Shown here in pieces: positions 42,883-51,211 of a stretch of DNA of 64,000 nt (the first letter of the stretch is position 1; each line of letters opens with the position of its first letter). The position numbers were made by a program, and so were the translations under genes. The notes beneath the pieces were generated by a model. The model saw only the letters and a list, made by a program, of their open reading frames with translations, was not told where the DNA came from and searched no databases. Source of the stretch: Anaerolineae bacterium (lineage in GTDB: Bacteria; Chloroflexota; Anaerolineae; 4572-78; J111); the NCBI GenBank assembly GCA_022071955.1, contig JAJVIM010000013.1, positions 124,001-188,000 of the forward strand, in the 5' to 3' direction.

Positions 42883-44363
42883 TCGTTATTGACCTCGGAA
42901 GATTGGGCAGCATTTAGGACTTCGGAACTTTGTGTTTTGCTGTTATTCGAGATAGCGGCTAAAATCTCCTCATTACTACGCCAATCTCGCTTAAAAGCTG
43001 CATCAATTTTATCGTATACCTTGTGGCGACGTCGCATCCCGTAATATTCTTGCTCTATACCCAGGAGTCTTTTAACCAATTCTGTTGGTACGCCACGAGT
43101 TTGACAAGCCTCGGTCAGTAAGCTTTCCTCCAAAGGGCCAAAAATACTGCTGTCATCTTGTGCCCAATCCAGGTTTTTTCCCACTTCTTCAGTATAAATT
43201 TGAGGAAGGACGTCATTCCAGTCATTTAGCTCTGAACGCCAAATGCGGCGGATTGCCCGTAGTTCTTCAGTTTGAATTAAAGTTATTTTGGGATTACCAC
43301 TTAGCTCACGGACTTCTTTTTGGGCTTGCAATAACCGTCGTAATAATGTTTGCCGATAATTGAAATCATAGGGACCATAGATGAGTTTCCCCTCCTTAAC
43401 CCATACCTGTCCATCACGACGAACTAAATTCCGTGTGCCTGGTTTGTTAGCAGGGTCTTGCGTAGAGGCCAGTAAGTCCCGATATAGTAACATGGGTGTC
43501 ATCCATTCGGCCCCACTTTGAATCATTGCTTCCATAGATTTATCCTTCTCTACGACGGTGCAAACCCAACAACCAAAGCGGGTATTCCCACACGAAGGCG
43601 TTAAAGTATCAATGACCAAAGGACACTCCCCCTGTGCAGTTTCGTAAAGCTCACCTAGATTTGCGTTATTGTCACCCCAGGGGTTAGCCTCTAAGAAGAG
43701 ATAGTCCCAAACATCCTTGACGGTGAAATCTTCAATAGGGGTATAGACATAAGCTCCTGGTAGCATCGAGTGGCGGGACAGACGACTACCAGTAATTTTA
43801 TGCAAGTTGATGACTTGCTCACGAGTAAAACTTTCCTGTCTTCTGACCCCAAGTATTACCACTGCTTCACCGTGCTCGGTTACTCTGTCCATCACAAAAC
43901 GATTAGTTGGTTTAATCTTCATCCGATCTGTGCACCACCGAAAACGACTATAAGGAGCGGGATAGCCTCGGCCAATCAGGTTAACCCAAAAACTATCGTC
44001 AATTTCGGGGGTTACCTTATGAGCTGTGAGAGGTAAATTTGCTACTTCAGCCGCTTCATTCATCCGACGTAAGCTGGCATCAATCCGCTCGACAATGGCA
44101 GGCGACTCAACTAAGGTGTCTGAGGCAACCACATAAACATGTTTGGTCAGCTTTTCGCGTGGGAGACGTCTTAAGGCGTACCAAACTAACTGTAAAGTCG
44201 CGGTTGAGTCTTTACCACCACTGAAACCCACGACCCACGGCAAGTTGTTCGACAAATAGATATTCCCGATCTCATCGTAAACCTCACCTAATGGTCTTTG
44301 GCGCAATACTGAATAATCTTGGTTGAAATAATTACTGTTGTCGTAAAGGTTTATCTCTGCCAT
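42879..44363 (-). CDS. dndC: DndC, PAPS-reductase-like sulfurtransferase
   Basis: A 494-aa PP-loop protein. The ATP pyrophosphatase motif is WVVGFSGGKDSTATLQLVW (SGGKDST at 48-54). Four cysteines in ECPLVIDTLTPSCGNTRFGCWVCTVV (about 245-270) can bind the 4Fe-4S cluster. RWCTDRMKIKPTNRFV is the PAPS-reductase-like segment. DndC activates DNA and moves sulfur that DndA/IscS delivers. The window has no dndA, so a host desulfurase is probably used. It overlaps dndD by 4 bp; 13 bp separate it from dndB. Confidence 0.92.
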   Translation of the reverse strand: MAEINLYDNSNYFNQDYSVLRQRPLGEVYDEIGNIYLSNNLPWVVGFSGGKDSTATLQLVWYALRRLPREKLTKHVYVVASDTLVESPAIVERIDASLRRMNEAAEVANLPLTAHKVTPEIDDSFWVNLIGRGYPAPYSRFRWCTDRMKIKPTNRFVMDRVTEHGEAVVILGVRRQESFTREQVINLHKITGSRLSRHSMLPGAYVYTPIEDFTVKDVWDYLFLEANPWGDNNANLGELYETAQGECPLVIDTLTPSCGNTRFGCWVCTVVEKDKSMEAMIQSGAEWMTPMLLYRDLLASTQDPANKPGTRNLVRRDGQVWVKEGKLIYGPYDFNYRQTLLRRLLQAQKEVRELSGNPKITLIQTEELRAIRRIWRSELNDWNDVLPQIYTEEVGKNLDWAQDDSSIFGPLEESLLTEACQTRGVPTELVKRLLGIEQEYYGMRRRHKVYDKIDAAFKRDWRSNEEILAAISNNSKTQSSEVLNAAQSSEVNNE

Positions 44364-44376
44364 TGTTCTACCCTGC

Positions 44377-45492
44377 CTATTTATCGTTCTCAGCCAATCT
44401 ATTTTGCCGATGATTTGTTTCTAATTGCTCTTCCTCTATGGTAGGCGGTAGGCCAAGGGCGGATTTTAACACACTTACGGTCAGCAGGATACTTTGCTGG
44501 CTCTTACTAATGCGTCCATTGATAATGGCTCGACCTTCCCATAATTTCGTATTTGATCGCGTCCAGTCAATAGTGGCTAAGGTTTGTATACGCTCTGACC
44601 AGATTTTAGGATGTTGAGCAAGCAAGGTGGCTCCAACGATGCCAAGTGCTTGTAGAGCAATTCCATGAGCATGAATATAATCACGACGCAACTCAGCCGT
44701 CGAAATCTTTTTTTCTTTTACCAGTCGCCACTCCGGTATAATATTACCCAAAGTTGTCCAGTAATCGGCTGCTATCTTCCCCTCTATTTTATTAATTTGG
44801 GGACACTTCCCCTTTTTCTTAAGCAATTCGGCTGTGGCCTGATAGATGCTGGATAATGTAAAAAGTTTGTGTGAGCGGTTGGATATTGTCGTTTTCTCAG
44901 TCTCCGTTAAGCCTCTAAATATATCAACATGGCCAATTAACCAACGGCACAAACCGGCTAACGGGTCACGGTGATCATAGAGAATGCCTATTGACTTCGT
45001 TGGCCGTACAGCGTGTTTGTTTAGATCAGCAAAAAGTTGTTGGCTCCGCTCCAAATCTCGATCCACAAAAAAAACTACCGAGATTGTTTCATCTGCTAAT
45101 TCAGGGCATTCTTTAAGGGCTTCCTCAATAGCCGCACGTCGATGTTGACCGTCATTTATTACAAATCTGGCGGTCATTGGCACAACCAACTGGCCTATAT
45201 CTTGGCCAAGTTCAGTTGCATCGTTTAACGGCTTAAATTCAACATCGCCATCAATCGCGGCTGTTATCGAGGAAAAAGCATAATCATTGGGGTTTTGAAC
45301 TACGTAGTTCGCAATATCGGGGATTCGAGAACGATTAAGGGTGCGTTGAACCCGCAATTCGGGAGGGAGTTCCTCTTCGTCAAAGAGGAAGATTCTCGGA
45401 ATCAATCTGAGCGGGCACATAACCACATAATATTCCCGCCCGGCTTGCTTCCCACGCAAGGCAGTAAATAGATAATTAAATGCCTCAGACAT
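44377..45492 (-). CDS. dndB: DndB, DGQHR-domain regulator
   Basis: A 371-aa DGQHR-domain protein: VVPMTARFVINDGQHRRAAIEEAL contains the DGQHR motif (114-118), with FFVDRDLERSQQLFADLNKHAVRPTKS and TLSSIYQATAEL after it. DndB represses dnd genes and responds to DNA modification or damage. The ATG at 45492 is chosen because AAAGG lies 9 bases before; an in-frame TTG at 45498 is possible. It leads the operon. Two operator-like ACACTTCCAA boxes overlap its promoter (see 45505-45558), fitting autorepression. Confidence 0.9.
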   Translation of the reverse strand: MSEAFNYLFTALRGKQAGREYYVVMCPLRLIPRIFLFDEEELPPELRVQRTLNRSRIPDIANYVVQNPNDYAFSSITAAIDGDVEFKPLNDATELGQDIGQLVVPMTARFVINDGQHRRAAIEEALKECPELADETISVVFFVDRDLERSQQLFADLNKHAVRPTKSIGILYDHRDPLAGLCRWLIGHVDIFRGLTETEKTTISNRSHKLFTLSSIYQATAELLKKKGKCPQINKIEGKIAADYWTTLGNIIPEWRLVKEKKISTAELRRDYIHAHGIALQALGIVGATLLAQHPKIWSERIQTLATIDWTRSNTKLWEGRAIINGRISKSQQSILLTVSVLKSALGLPPTIEEEQLETNHRQNRLAENDK

Positions 45493-45504
45493 TTCCAATA
45501 ACCT

Positions 45505-45558
45505 TTGGAAGTGTTATTTTTCCTGTTGGAAGTGTATCATGACTGATTCAGAAGTCAA
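45505..45558 (-). promoter_or_regulatory. dnd promoter with two ACACTTCCAA boxes
   Basis: On the minus strand, TTGACT (45558-45553), 16-bp spacer and TACACT (45536-45531) form the promoter. ACACTTCCAA occurs at 45535-45526 and 45514-45505, 21 bp apart (two helical turns), the first overlapping the -10. A related TTCCAA in the opposite orientation (45493-45498) makes an imperfect palindrome with the second box. A repressor such as DndB bound here would block RNA polymerase. Confidence 0.6.
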
Positions 45559-45732
45559 AATTAACGATATGTCGCTTAAATGTTATTTTTGTGCGATTTT
45601 ATCCCATATTTTGGCTTATTATTACTCCCCCATTTTCTCCAACCAACGGTAACTAGCCGTTAAACTTAATCCCACCGGCTTCCTGGCGGCCCTCCAATTT
45701 GGGAGCTAAGGGTATAATGATGATAGTCCGGT

Positions 45733-46350
45733 ATGGCCAAAAAACCGTTAGCTCCACCAGAAACACTCACTGCCGTTGCTGCCCAAGACTATCCGGGTGC
45801 AGACATCCTGGTTAGTTTTCCCGACCAATGGCAATTGGTTCACCGCTTTGGTACAAACAGACCCCCGCTCTACATCGCCGGATTTCCCCCGACCCAAGAA
45901 CGCCCCAACCCTACTCATTTCGCTGGATTGTCGCGGGAGATTAACCAATCCCTCGATACCTACCGGCTCTATAAGCTATTCGTACCCCGATCCACGCCCA
46001 TATTTCAGGTTGAATGGAATTCGTATATTGGCCGGGGGCGGATCATCGGCGGACAGAAATTGCAGGTGCAACTCCAACCGTTAGGTCAGGCCCAAATGTG
46101 GAAAGGCAACAACGATGGGGTACTCTGGGAATGCTATCTGCACAATAATAGGCGCAGCGGGATCAACTGGCAGGCTCAGTTGTCCGCCTTCTGGCAGGTG
46201 GTTGAGCGAGATATGGGGGCGGCCAGAATTTTCACTCAGCCGCACGAACCGACCTTCGAGCACGGCTACCCCGACTTTTTGCAGAATTTAGGCTATGCGC
46301 CTGACCCCGAGTTTGCCCTGTGGTGGAGCAAACGCTGGGAGCCGGCTTAA
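45733..46350 (+). CDS. Unknown 205-aa protein divergent from dndB
   Basis: It starts MAKKPLAPPETLTAVAAQDYPGADILVSFPDQWQLVHRFGTN and ends DPEFALWWSKRWEPA. Beta-rich core (LYKLFVPRSTPIFQVEWNSYIGRGRIIGGQ) with many Trp and Gln. No family recognised. It runs away from dndB and its stop overlaps the MNT-type gene stop by 4 bp (converging). Codon use (GC-rich) resembles the 48-50 kb genes more than the dnd genes. Confidence 0.55.
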   Translation: MAKKPLAPPETLTAVAAQDYPGADILVSFPDQWQLVHRFGTNRPPLYIAGFPPTQERPNPTHFAGLSREINQSLDTYRLYKLFVPRSTPIFQVEWNSYIGRGRIIGGQKLQVQLQPLGQAQMWKGNNDGVLWECYLHNNRRSGINWQAQLSAFWQVVERDMGAARIFTQPHEPTFEHGYPDFLQNLGYAPDPEFALWWSKRWEPA

Positions 46351-46664
46351 ACAAATCTCAGTCCTGATGTGCGTGCCTGCCCGACTATACTGAATTCACC
46401 AAACTGGCTCAACTCCTCACTGGTAAAGCCAGCCGCCACAATTTCCGGTTCGATGGCTTTGGCTGCCGCATCCAAAACCTTAAGTCGTTTGTCCGGCCTC
46501 AGCTTCTTAAAATCCTCGGAAATGACCAAGACATCCACATCGCTCTCCTGAGTCGCCGTCCCGTTTGCATACGAGCCAAAAATAATGACCTGGTCGATCC
46601 TGATCGACTTGGCGACCAGTTTTAAAAATTTGTTTAGTGGTTGTTTAATTTGGTTAATATCCAT
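46347..46664 (-). CDS. mntA: MNT-type nucleotidyltransferase antitoxin
   Basis: A 105-aa minimal nucleotidyltransferase: VIIFGSYANGTATQESDVDVLVISEDF contains the GSYANG and DVDV catalytic motifs (about 29-47), with a third acidic position after ATQ... In HEPN/MNT systems this antitoxin adenylylates the HEPN toxin on a tyrosine. It lies after the HEPN gene and overlaps it by 31 bp. Confidence 0.88.
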   Translation of the reverse strand: MDINQIKQPLNKFLKLVAKSIRIDQVIIFGSYANGTATQESDVDVLVISEDFKKLRPDKRLKVLDAAAKAIEPEIVAAGFTSEELSQFGEFSIVGQARTSGLRFV

Positions 46665-47017
46665 TGAAACACCTCCTGTCCCTGTTTGATGATCGGTTCA
46701 GCTTTCGTTTTGGTATTGTAGAGCGTCCGCTGATAGTCAGGATACCGGACCCGATTGTAGTCCTTTGACAACTGCTCCAAAAAGGCAGCGTGTTTTTTTG
46801 AAAAGGCAAGGCCGGTTTCCTGAGCCAGACTGCGCAATTTGTGGGTCTTTTGCGGCGGCTGGCCAGTCAACTCGATTTGCGCGGCTTTCAGCAGTTTCTC
46901 CAAAGCCTGGCACATATGATAAACCGCGTTAGGATGTCTCGCCCCCTGAAATAAATAGAGACTGTCGTCGTAATCGGCTTGAGCCACAGCTAACCACTGC
47001 CTGGTATCCGCTCTCAT
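46634..47017 (-). CDS. hepT: HEPN-domain toxin
   Basis: About 127 aa from the ATG at 47017 (a longer frame to 47065 has no ribosome site). RQWLAVAQADYDDSLYLFQGARHPNAVYHMCQALEKLLKAAQIEL is the HEPN helical core; KDYNRVRYPDYQ holds the RxxxxxY segment, close to the R-x4-6-H/Y motif needed for RNase activity. Paired with the MNT gene, it forms a HEPN/MNT toxin-antitoxin unit. A TATAAT-like stretch lies just upstream, and the IS21 element has inserted about 55 bp before the start, which may alter its expression. Confidence 0.8.
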   Translation of the reverse strand: MRADTRQWLAVAQADYDDSLYLFQGARHPNAVYHMCQALEKLLKAAQIELTGQPPQKTHKLRSLAQETGLAFSKKHAAFLEQLSKDYNRVRYPDYQRTLYNTKTKAEPIIKQGQEVFQWILTKLNNH

Positions 47018-47198
47018 TAACCCCATTATATCATTTCGGTGAAGACCTTCCCTTGCCGACAACAAATGACATATGTTTTGTTTAAACTAAACGGCCAGCA
47101 GTAGAGCGAAACAAATTAAGCGAAAAGGCCAGCACCTTAGCCGATTTCTGCTATCATTTGAGATTCAAACATCCATAGGGTAGCAGAGGTCAGGGAGC

Positions 47199-48746
47199 AT
47201 GATTAAGGTGAGCAAAATCGAACAAATCAGGCGTGCCTACTACGTGGACGGCAAAAGTATGCGAGAAATCGAGCGGGAGTATCACCACGCCTACAAAACA
47301 ATCAAAAAAGCGTTAGCCAGTGCCGAGCCGGGGAGCTACCGCCTCAAAGAGCCGCGCGACGCGCCGGTGTTGGGGGGGTACAAAGCGCGGACCGCCGAAC
47401 TGCTGGCCGAAAACGAGACGCTGCCACGCAAACAACGGCGGACCGGGCACCAGATTTACCTGGTGCTGCGAGCTGAAAAGTACCGGGGCAGCGAGTCGAG
47501 CGTGCTGCACTACCTGTGGCAACTGCGCCAGGCCAAACGGGTGGCGAAAGTGTACTTGCCGCTGGAATTTGAGCCGGGGCAGGACGCGCAGGTGGACTGG
47601 GGCGAGGCCGAAGTGATCCTGGCGGGCGAGCCGGTGACGGTGCAACTGTTTCTGCTGCGACTGAGCTACTCGCGCAAGTTGTTTGTGATGGCCTTCCCCA
47701 GCCAGAAACAGGAAAGTTTTCTGGCCGGTCACGTGGCCGCCTTCCACTATTTTGGCGGGGTGCCGCGCCGGATCAGCTACGACAACCTGAAAACGGCGGT
47801 CAAAAAAATCTTCATCGGCTCGGAGCGGGAGGAGCAGGACAGCTTCATCCTGTTCCGCAGCCACTACCTGTTCGACAGCCACTACTGCAACCCCAGCGCC
47901 GGCAACGAAAAGGGGCGGGTGGAAGATGGGGTCGGCTATAGTCGGCGCAACTTTCTGGCGCCGCCGCCGGTGGTGGCCAGTTTCGAGGAACTCAACGCCC
48001 GGTTGCTGGCGCAGTGCCAGGCCGATGACGCCCGGCGGATCAACCGCCAGCCGCAAACCATTGCCGAGATGTGGCAACAGGAACGTTCGCTGCTGCGCCC
48101 GCTGCCGGTCCGCGACCTGGAGACCTGCCGCGAGGTGACGGCCCGGCTCAACGGCTACAGCCACATCGAGGTGGAAACCAACCGTTACAGTGTGCCGACC
48201 GACCGGGCCGCCAAGACGCTGCGGGTCAAACTGTACCCGTTCGAGGTCAAAATCTATCACCCGGACGAAGCGGAAGCCATCGCCGTGCATCCGCGTTGCT
48301 ACGGGCAGCAGCAGGACATCCTCGACCCGCAGCATTACCTGCCGCTGCTGGCCCAGCGCCCCGGCGCCTTCAACTACGCCAAACCCATCCGCCAATGGCG
48401 GGCCACCTGGCCGGCGGTTTATGAGCAACTGCTGGCCGAATTGCAGCAGCGCCAGCCCGGCAGTCACGCCATCCGCGAGTTCATCCGCGTGCTACAACTG
48501 CATCAACAGTACCCGGCCGAGCTGATCGAGCAGGCCGTCGCACAGGCGTTGCAGTACCACTGCCCCCACGCCGACGGGGTGGAACTGTGCCTGCGCCAAC
48601 TGCTTCAGCCCGATGCTCCGTCGCCGCGGCTGGATTTAACGGCACATCCCCGCCTGCAAGAGATCGCCCCGCGACCGGTCTCGCTGGCCCACTACAACCA
48701 ACTACTGCCCACAGGAGGCCACAATGACCGCCAATTTGCTGCTTGA
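47199..48746 (+). CDS. istA: IS21 transposase IstA
   Basis: A 515-aa IS21-type transposase. The N-terminal HTH (VSKIEQIRRAYYVDGKSMREIEREYHHAYKTIKKAL as pattern) is followed by the catalytic DDE domain: QDAQVDWGEAE (first Asp), PRRISYDNLKTAV (second Asp) and NPSAGNEKGRVEDGVGYSR (Glu region), typical of IstA. The frame is intact. Its end overlaps istB by 23 bp; the istB ribosome site (AGGAGG) lies inside istA. Confidence 0.92.
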   Translation: MIKVSKIEQIRRAYYVDGKSMREIEREYHHAYKTIKKALASAEPGSYRLKEPRDAPVLGGYKARTAELLAENETLPRKQRRTGHQIYLVLRAEKYRGSESSVLHYLWQLRQAKRVAKVYLPLEFEPGQDAQVDWGEAEVILAGEPVTVQLFLLRLSYSRKLFVMAFPSQKQESFLAGHVAAFHYFGGVPRRISYDNLKTAVKKIFIGSEREEQDSFILFRSHYLFDSHYCNPSAGNEKGRVEDGVGYSRRNFLAPPPVVASFEELNARLLAQCQADDARRINRQPQTIAEMWQQERSLLRPLPVRDLETCREVTARLNGYSHIEVETNRYSVPTDRAAKTLRVKLYPFEVKIYHPDEAEAIAVHPRCYGQQQDILDPQHYLPLLAQRPGAFNYAKPIRQWRATWPAVYEQLLAELQQRQPGSHAIREFIRVLQLHQQYPAELIEQAVAQALQYHCPHADGVELCLRQLLQPDAPSPRLDLTAHPRLQEIAPRPVSLAHYNQLLPTGGHNDRQFAA

Positions 48747-49479
48747 AAGCCATCTCCGCAGCCTGCGGCTGGCCACTTTCCGGCAGCAATATCGCCAGGT
48801 GGCCGAGGACGCTTCCCGCCACAATCTTGACTACGAGCGCTACCTGCTGGCCCTGGCCGAACAGGAAGTCGCCCAGCGGCTCATCAACAGCCAGCAGCAG
48901 CGCATCAAAGCCGCCCGCTTTCCGGTGCTCAAGGAGTTGGCCGACTTCGACTTCAGCCTCATCCCCCAGCTCAACAAGCAGCGCGTGCTCGATCTGGCCC
49001 GCGGTGACTACATCGCCAAGGCCGAGCCGATTATTATGGTTGGCGCGCCCGGCCTGGGAAAAAGTCACGTCAGCACCGGGCTGGCCCTGGCTGCCTGCCG
49101 GCAGTGTCATCACGTCCGTTTTTACAACGCCGCCGCCCTGGTCAACGAGCTGATCCAGGCTCAGGAGCAACACCGTCTGCCAAAATTCCTCAATACCGCC
49201 CTCAAACAGCAGCTCATCGTGCTGGATGAGTTGGGCTTCATCCCTTTTTCCACCCTCGGCGCCCAGTTGATGTTCCAGTTTTGCGCCACCCTGCACGAGC
49301 GGGTCGCCATCATTATCACCACTAACTTGGCCTTCGCTGATTGGCCGCAGGTCTTCGGCAGCGAACAACTGACCGGCGCCCTGCTGGATCGCCTGACTTT
49401 CAAAGCGCACATCCTGGAATTCATCGGCGAGTCGTACAGATTTCGCCAACGGTTGCAACAGGAAGCCAATGGCCACTGA
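48724..49479 (+). CDS. istB: IS21 helper ATPase IstB
   Basis: A 251-aa AAA+ ATPase of the DnaC/IstB type: Walker A IIMVGAPGLGKSHVSTGLA (about 102-120), Walker B KQQLIVLDELGFIPF (about 159-173), sensor region IITTNLAFADWPQVFG and a basic tail. IstB loads IstA on the target. AGGAGG is eight bases before the ATG. Confidence 0.92.
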   Translation: MTANLLLESHLRSLRLATFRQQYRQVAEDASRHNLDYERYLLALAEQEVAQRLINSQQQRIKAARFPVLKELADFDFSLIPQLNKQRVLDLARGDYIAKAEPIIMVGAPGLGKSHVSTGLALAACRQCHHVRFYNAAALVNELIQAQEQHRLPKFLNTALKQQLIVLDELGFIPFSTLGAQLMFQFCATLHERVAIIITTNLAFADWPQVFGSEQLTGALLDRLTFKAHILEFIGESYRFRQRLQQEANGH

Positions 49480-49758
49480 GTGTCACCACTGCCTGTGGAC
49501 TTGGGGATTATTATGCCCTGTGGGTATAACTCTCCGCTACGCTCCGAGTTACCCCCAGGGTCCACAGGCGCTACGACTGTGACTCCGACCGCTGCCGCGA
49601 CGTTCCGTTGAAAGGAGGTGCTGGCCATTTCGATTAAAAAACGCTGGCCGTTTCAATTATTAAGGAACTATCTGAAACCAGTTTGTGCTGGCCTTTGTCG
49701 TTAAAAAGTGCTGGCCGTTTCAATTGACAAAAACAGACATACCTCGTCACAATGTGAT

Positions 49759-50121
49759 ATGCTTGAATTAGATATGTCAGTTGCAACCCACCCTGAACAG
49801 CCAGGTCTGCTCCCCTCCAAAGAAGCTCAACAAGAACAATCGGTCGGTGCGGCGATGAGCAAAGCCGTCGATGACCTATTTACCGTTGAAGCCATTGCCG
49901 CTAAATTAGCCAGGGAACAGGCAGATGAAGAGATCAGCCTGTTTGTCGATACCTGGAAACAGCGGCTGGTCGAAATTTTGGAAGGCACCTGTCTCTCAGC
50001 CGTCGAGACCTTCCTCAACGACCTTGACCGCTTTCAAAGCGAACGCAGACAACTCACCGGCTCCCTCAACCTCACTGAAAAGGGTGACATTGCTCCCCGG
50101 ATTGAGTCCCCGACCCCCTGA
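49759..50121 (+). CDS. Small unknown protein after the IS21 element
   Basis: About 120 aa from the ATG at 49759 (MLELDMSVATHPEQPGLLPS); the ATG at 49774 is equally possible. A helical, acidic protein (FVDTWKQRLVEILEGTCLSAVETFLNDLDRFQSERRQLTG) without recognisable motifs. Its upstream region now comprises the IS21 end, so its native promoter may have been lost. Confidence 0.5.
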   Translation: MLELDMSVATHPEQPGLLPSKEAQQEQSVGAAMSKAVDDLFTVEAIAAKLAREQADEEISLFVDTWKQRLVEILEGTCLSAVETFLNDLDRFQSERRQLTGSLNLTEKGDIAPRIESPTP

Positions 50122-50195
50122 AATTCTCTCAAAGTGACACCTCACCAGGCACACTGCATATTGCCAGCGACCAGCCGAGATATTACATTGGACAT

Positions 50196-50876
50196 ATGGG
50201 GCATTCAGATGAAAGCAGACATCCATCCCATCAACTGATCCGCAGCGTCCTGGTCGGCCTGCCCAACGGCTGGCTGATCTTGCTGTTTGACCTCTACCTT
50301 GTCGCTCGCCGGTGGTTGACCCAACAGCGGCACGAAGGGCTGTACGAAATCCTTGATTACGATGCCACCCTGGAATTGAAAGACCGCCGGGGCGAAACCG
50401 CAATTTTTACCAAACGACAGCAGGTCAAATTCATTCAAGACCATATCCTGGCCTTTGAGGATTACGCCTGGGGTGATGGCGACATCTTTGCCGCGTATCA
50501 ATGTACCCCGGGTGTTCCGGTTGATCGCTACCCGGTCGGTGACCGGTGGAATATTCTGATTTCACTGCGGGAAACAAAACAAAGTGGGGACGTGACCGAC
50601 TTCCACATCCAGCGCACGATCAAAAATGGCTTTGTCAAACCCGAGGAATCGTTCCAAACCGAGATTTCCCATCGTACTCGCCGGCTCAAAATGACGATTA
50701 TCTTTCCCAAATCAAGGCGCTGCCGGCGAGCAGCGCTGCTCGAACGGAGCCGCCATCGCCACACCGAATTGGGGCCGGAACATTTCACCGATTTACCTGA
50801 CGGGCGGCAACAAGTGATCTGGGAGACTGACAAAGTTCGACCGTTTGAAGTCTATACCCTCAAGTGGCAGTGGTAA
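50196..50876 (+). CDS. Unknown protein with one N-terminal hydrophobic stretch
   Basis: A 226-aa protein starting MGHSDESRHPSHQLIRSVLVGLPNGWLILLFDLYLVARRW. One possible membrane segment (about 15-37) is followed by a beta-rich domain (EILDYDATLELKDRRGETAIFTKRQQVKFIQDHILAFEDYAWGDGD; DRWNILISLRETK; RLKMTIIFPKSRRCRRAAL). No family recognised. It is followed directly by a hairpin that serves as terminator mainly for the opposite strand. Confidence 0.55.
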   Translation: MGHSDESRHPSHQLIRSVLVGLPNGWLILLFDLYLVARRWLTQQRHEGLYEILDYDATLELKDRRGETAIFTKRQQVKFIQDHILAFEDYAWGDGDIFAAYQCTPGVPVDRYPVGDRWNILISLRETKQSGDVTDFHIQRTIKNGFVKPEESFQTEISHRTRRLKMTIIFPKSRRCRRAALLERSRHRHTELGPEHFTDLPDGRQQVIWETDKVRPFEVYTLKWQW

Positions 50877-50881
50877 AAAGA

Positions 50882-50917
50882 AGCGGGCGATGAGTCCGCG
50901 GAAACCCATCGCCCGCT
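50882..50917 (-). terminator. Strong hairpin terminator for the minus-strand micro-ORFs
   Basis: Perfect 11-bp arms AGCGGGCGATG/CATCGCCCGCT around a 14-base loop. Read on the minus strand it is followed by TCTTTTT, a typical rho-independent terminator. It ends a short minus-strand transcript, and may also stop the 50196-50876 gene. Confidence 0.75.
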
Positions 50918-50925
50918 ATTAACAA

Positions 50926-50952
50926 CTAACCGCCACTTCCGCCACCGGCCAT
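50926..50952 (-). CDS. 8-codon micro-ORF (MAGGGSGG)
   Basis: ATG GCC GGT GGC GGA AGT GGC GGT TAG, with AGGAGG eight bases before the ATG, one of the best ribosome sites in this window, and the terminator 9 bp after the stop. The second of two tiny frames in a 150-base transcript. It may be a translated regulatory peptide or a by-product of a small RNA. Confidence 0.4.
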   Translation of the reverse strand: MAGGGSGG

Positions 50953-50977
50953 CGGTCGTACCTCCTCTCGTTGGTCT

Positions 50978-51064
50978 TTAGGCAATCGCGATTGTCCTCG
51001 GTTTTGTCAAAGCATCGTCAATCGAATCCGAATCACCACCTCTCTTAGCATCGTTTCTTTTCAC
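50978..51064 (-). CDS. 28-aa micro-ORF
   Basis: Starts GTG at 51064 and reads (V)KRNDAKRGGDSDSIDDAL then TKPRTIAIA. A weak GAG site lies seven bases before. It lies between a divergent XRE regulator with operator and the 8-codon frame with terminator. Basic N-terminus, acidic middle, hydrophobic end, somewhat like a small signalling or leader peptide. Confidence 0.4.
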   Translation of the reverse strand: MKRNDAKRGGDSDSIDDALTKPRTIAIA

Positions 51065-51140
51065 GATTCAACTCAATCGGCGAATAGAACTGCACCGGTA
51101 ATTCGAACTCTTGACTCAGAGGGTAGTTTACCTCGAAACG

Positions 51141-51190
51141 TTTTGTTCTACAAATGGAACACTTTATTTTGTTCCACTGATAGAACAAAA
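51141..51190. promoter_or_regulatory. Dyad operator between the XRE gene and the micro-ORFs
   Basis: Two GTTC-N8-GAAC sites, 51145-51160 and 51171-51186, centre to centre 26 bp. The whole block is symmetric: TTTTGTTCTA at 51141-51150 is the inverse of TAGAACAAAA at 51181-51190. On the minus strand TTGTAG-N17-TAAACT overlaps site 1, so a repressor here would control the micro-ORF transcript and the XRE gene. Confidence 0.65.
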
Positions 51191-51211
51191 TCTCACCAAA
51201 AAAGCACTAAA

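Larger units (their letters stand above)
47074..49735 (+). mobile_element. IS21-family element with 6-bp target duplication
   Basis: 2662 bp, starting TGTTTTGTTTAAACTAAACG and ending ...GACAAAAACA, with flanking GACATA on both sides (47068-47073 and 49736-49741), a perfect direct duplication. Repeated GGCCAGCA blocks (left 47093 and 47136 region; right 49620s, 49650s, 49686, 49711) are the multiple terminal binding sites typical of IS21. istA and istB are intact. It inserted between the HEPN/MNT operon and the 49.8-kb gene. Confidence 0.92.

Noticed and set aside
47313..48467. 384-codon open frame on the minus strand inside istA
   Set aside because: Antisense shadow of a GC-rich IS21 transposase; no ribosome site, no domain, composition forced by the other strand.
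49708..49758. Upstream extension of the 49.8-kb gene into the IS21 end
   Set aside because: The extra residues lie inside the insertion sequence end and cannot be native.
50882..50917. Resemblance to a hammerhead ribozyme core (GATGAGTCC...GGAAAC)
   Set aside because: The bases that should be unpaired lie inside a perfect 11-bp hairpin, and the CUGAUGA and GAAA core parts are incomplete. It is better explained as a terminator.
51044..51200. Minus-strand CxxC-containing frame overlapping the XRE operator
   Set aside because: No start codon with a ribosome site; the sequence is better explained as operator and promoter.
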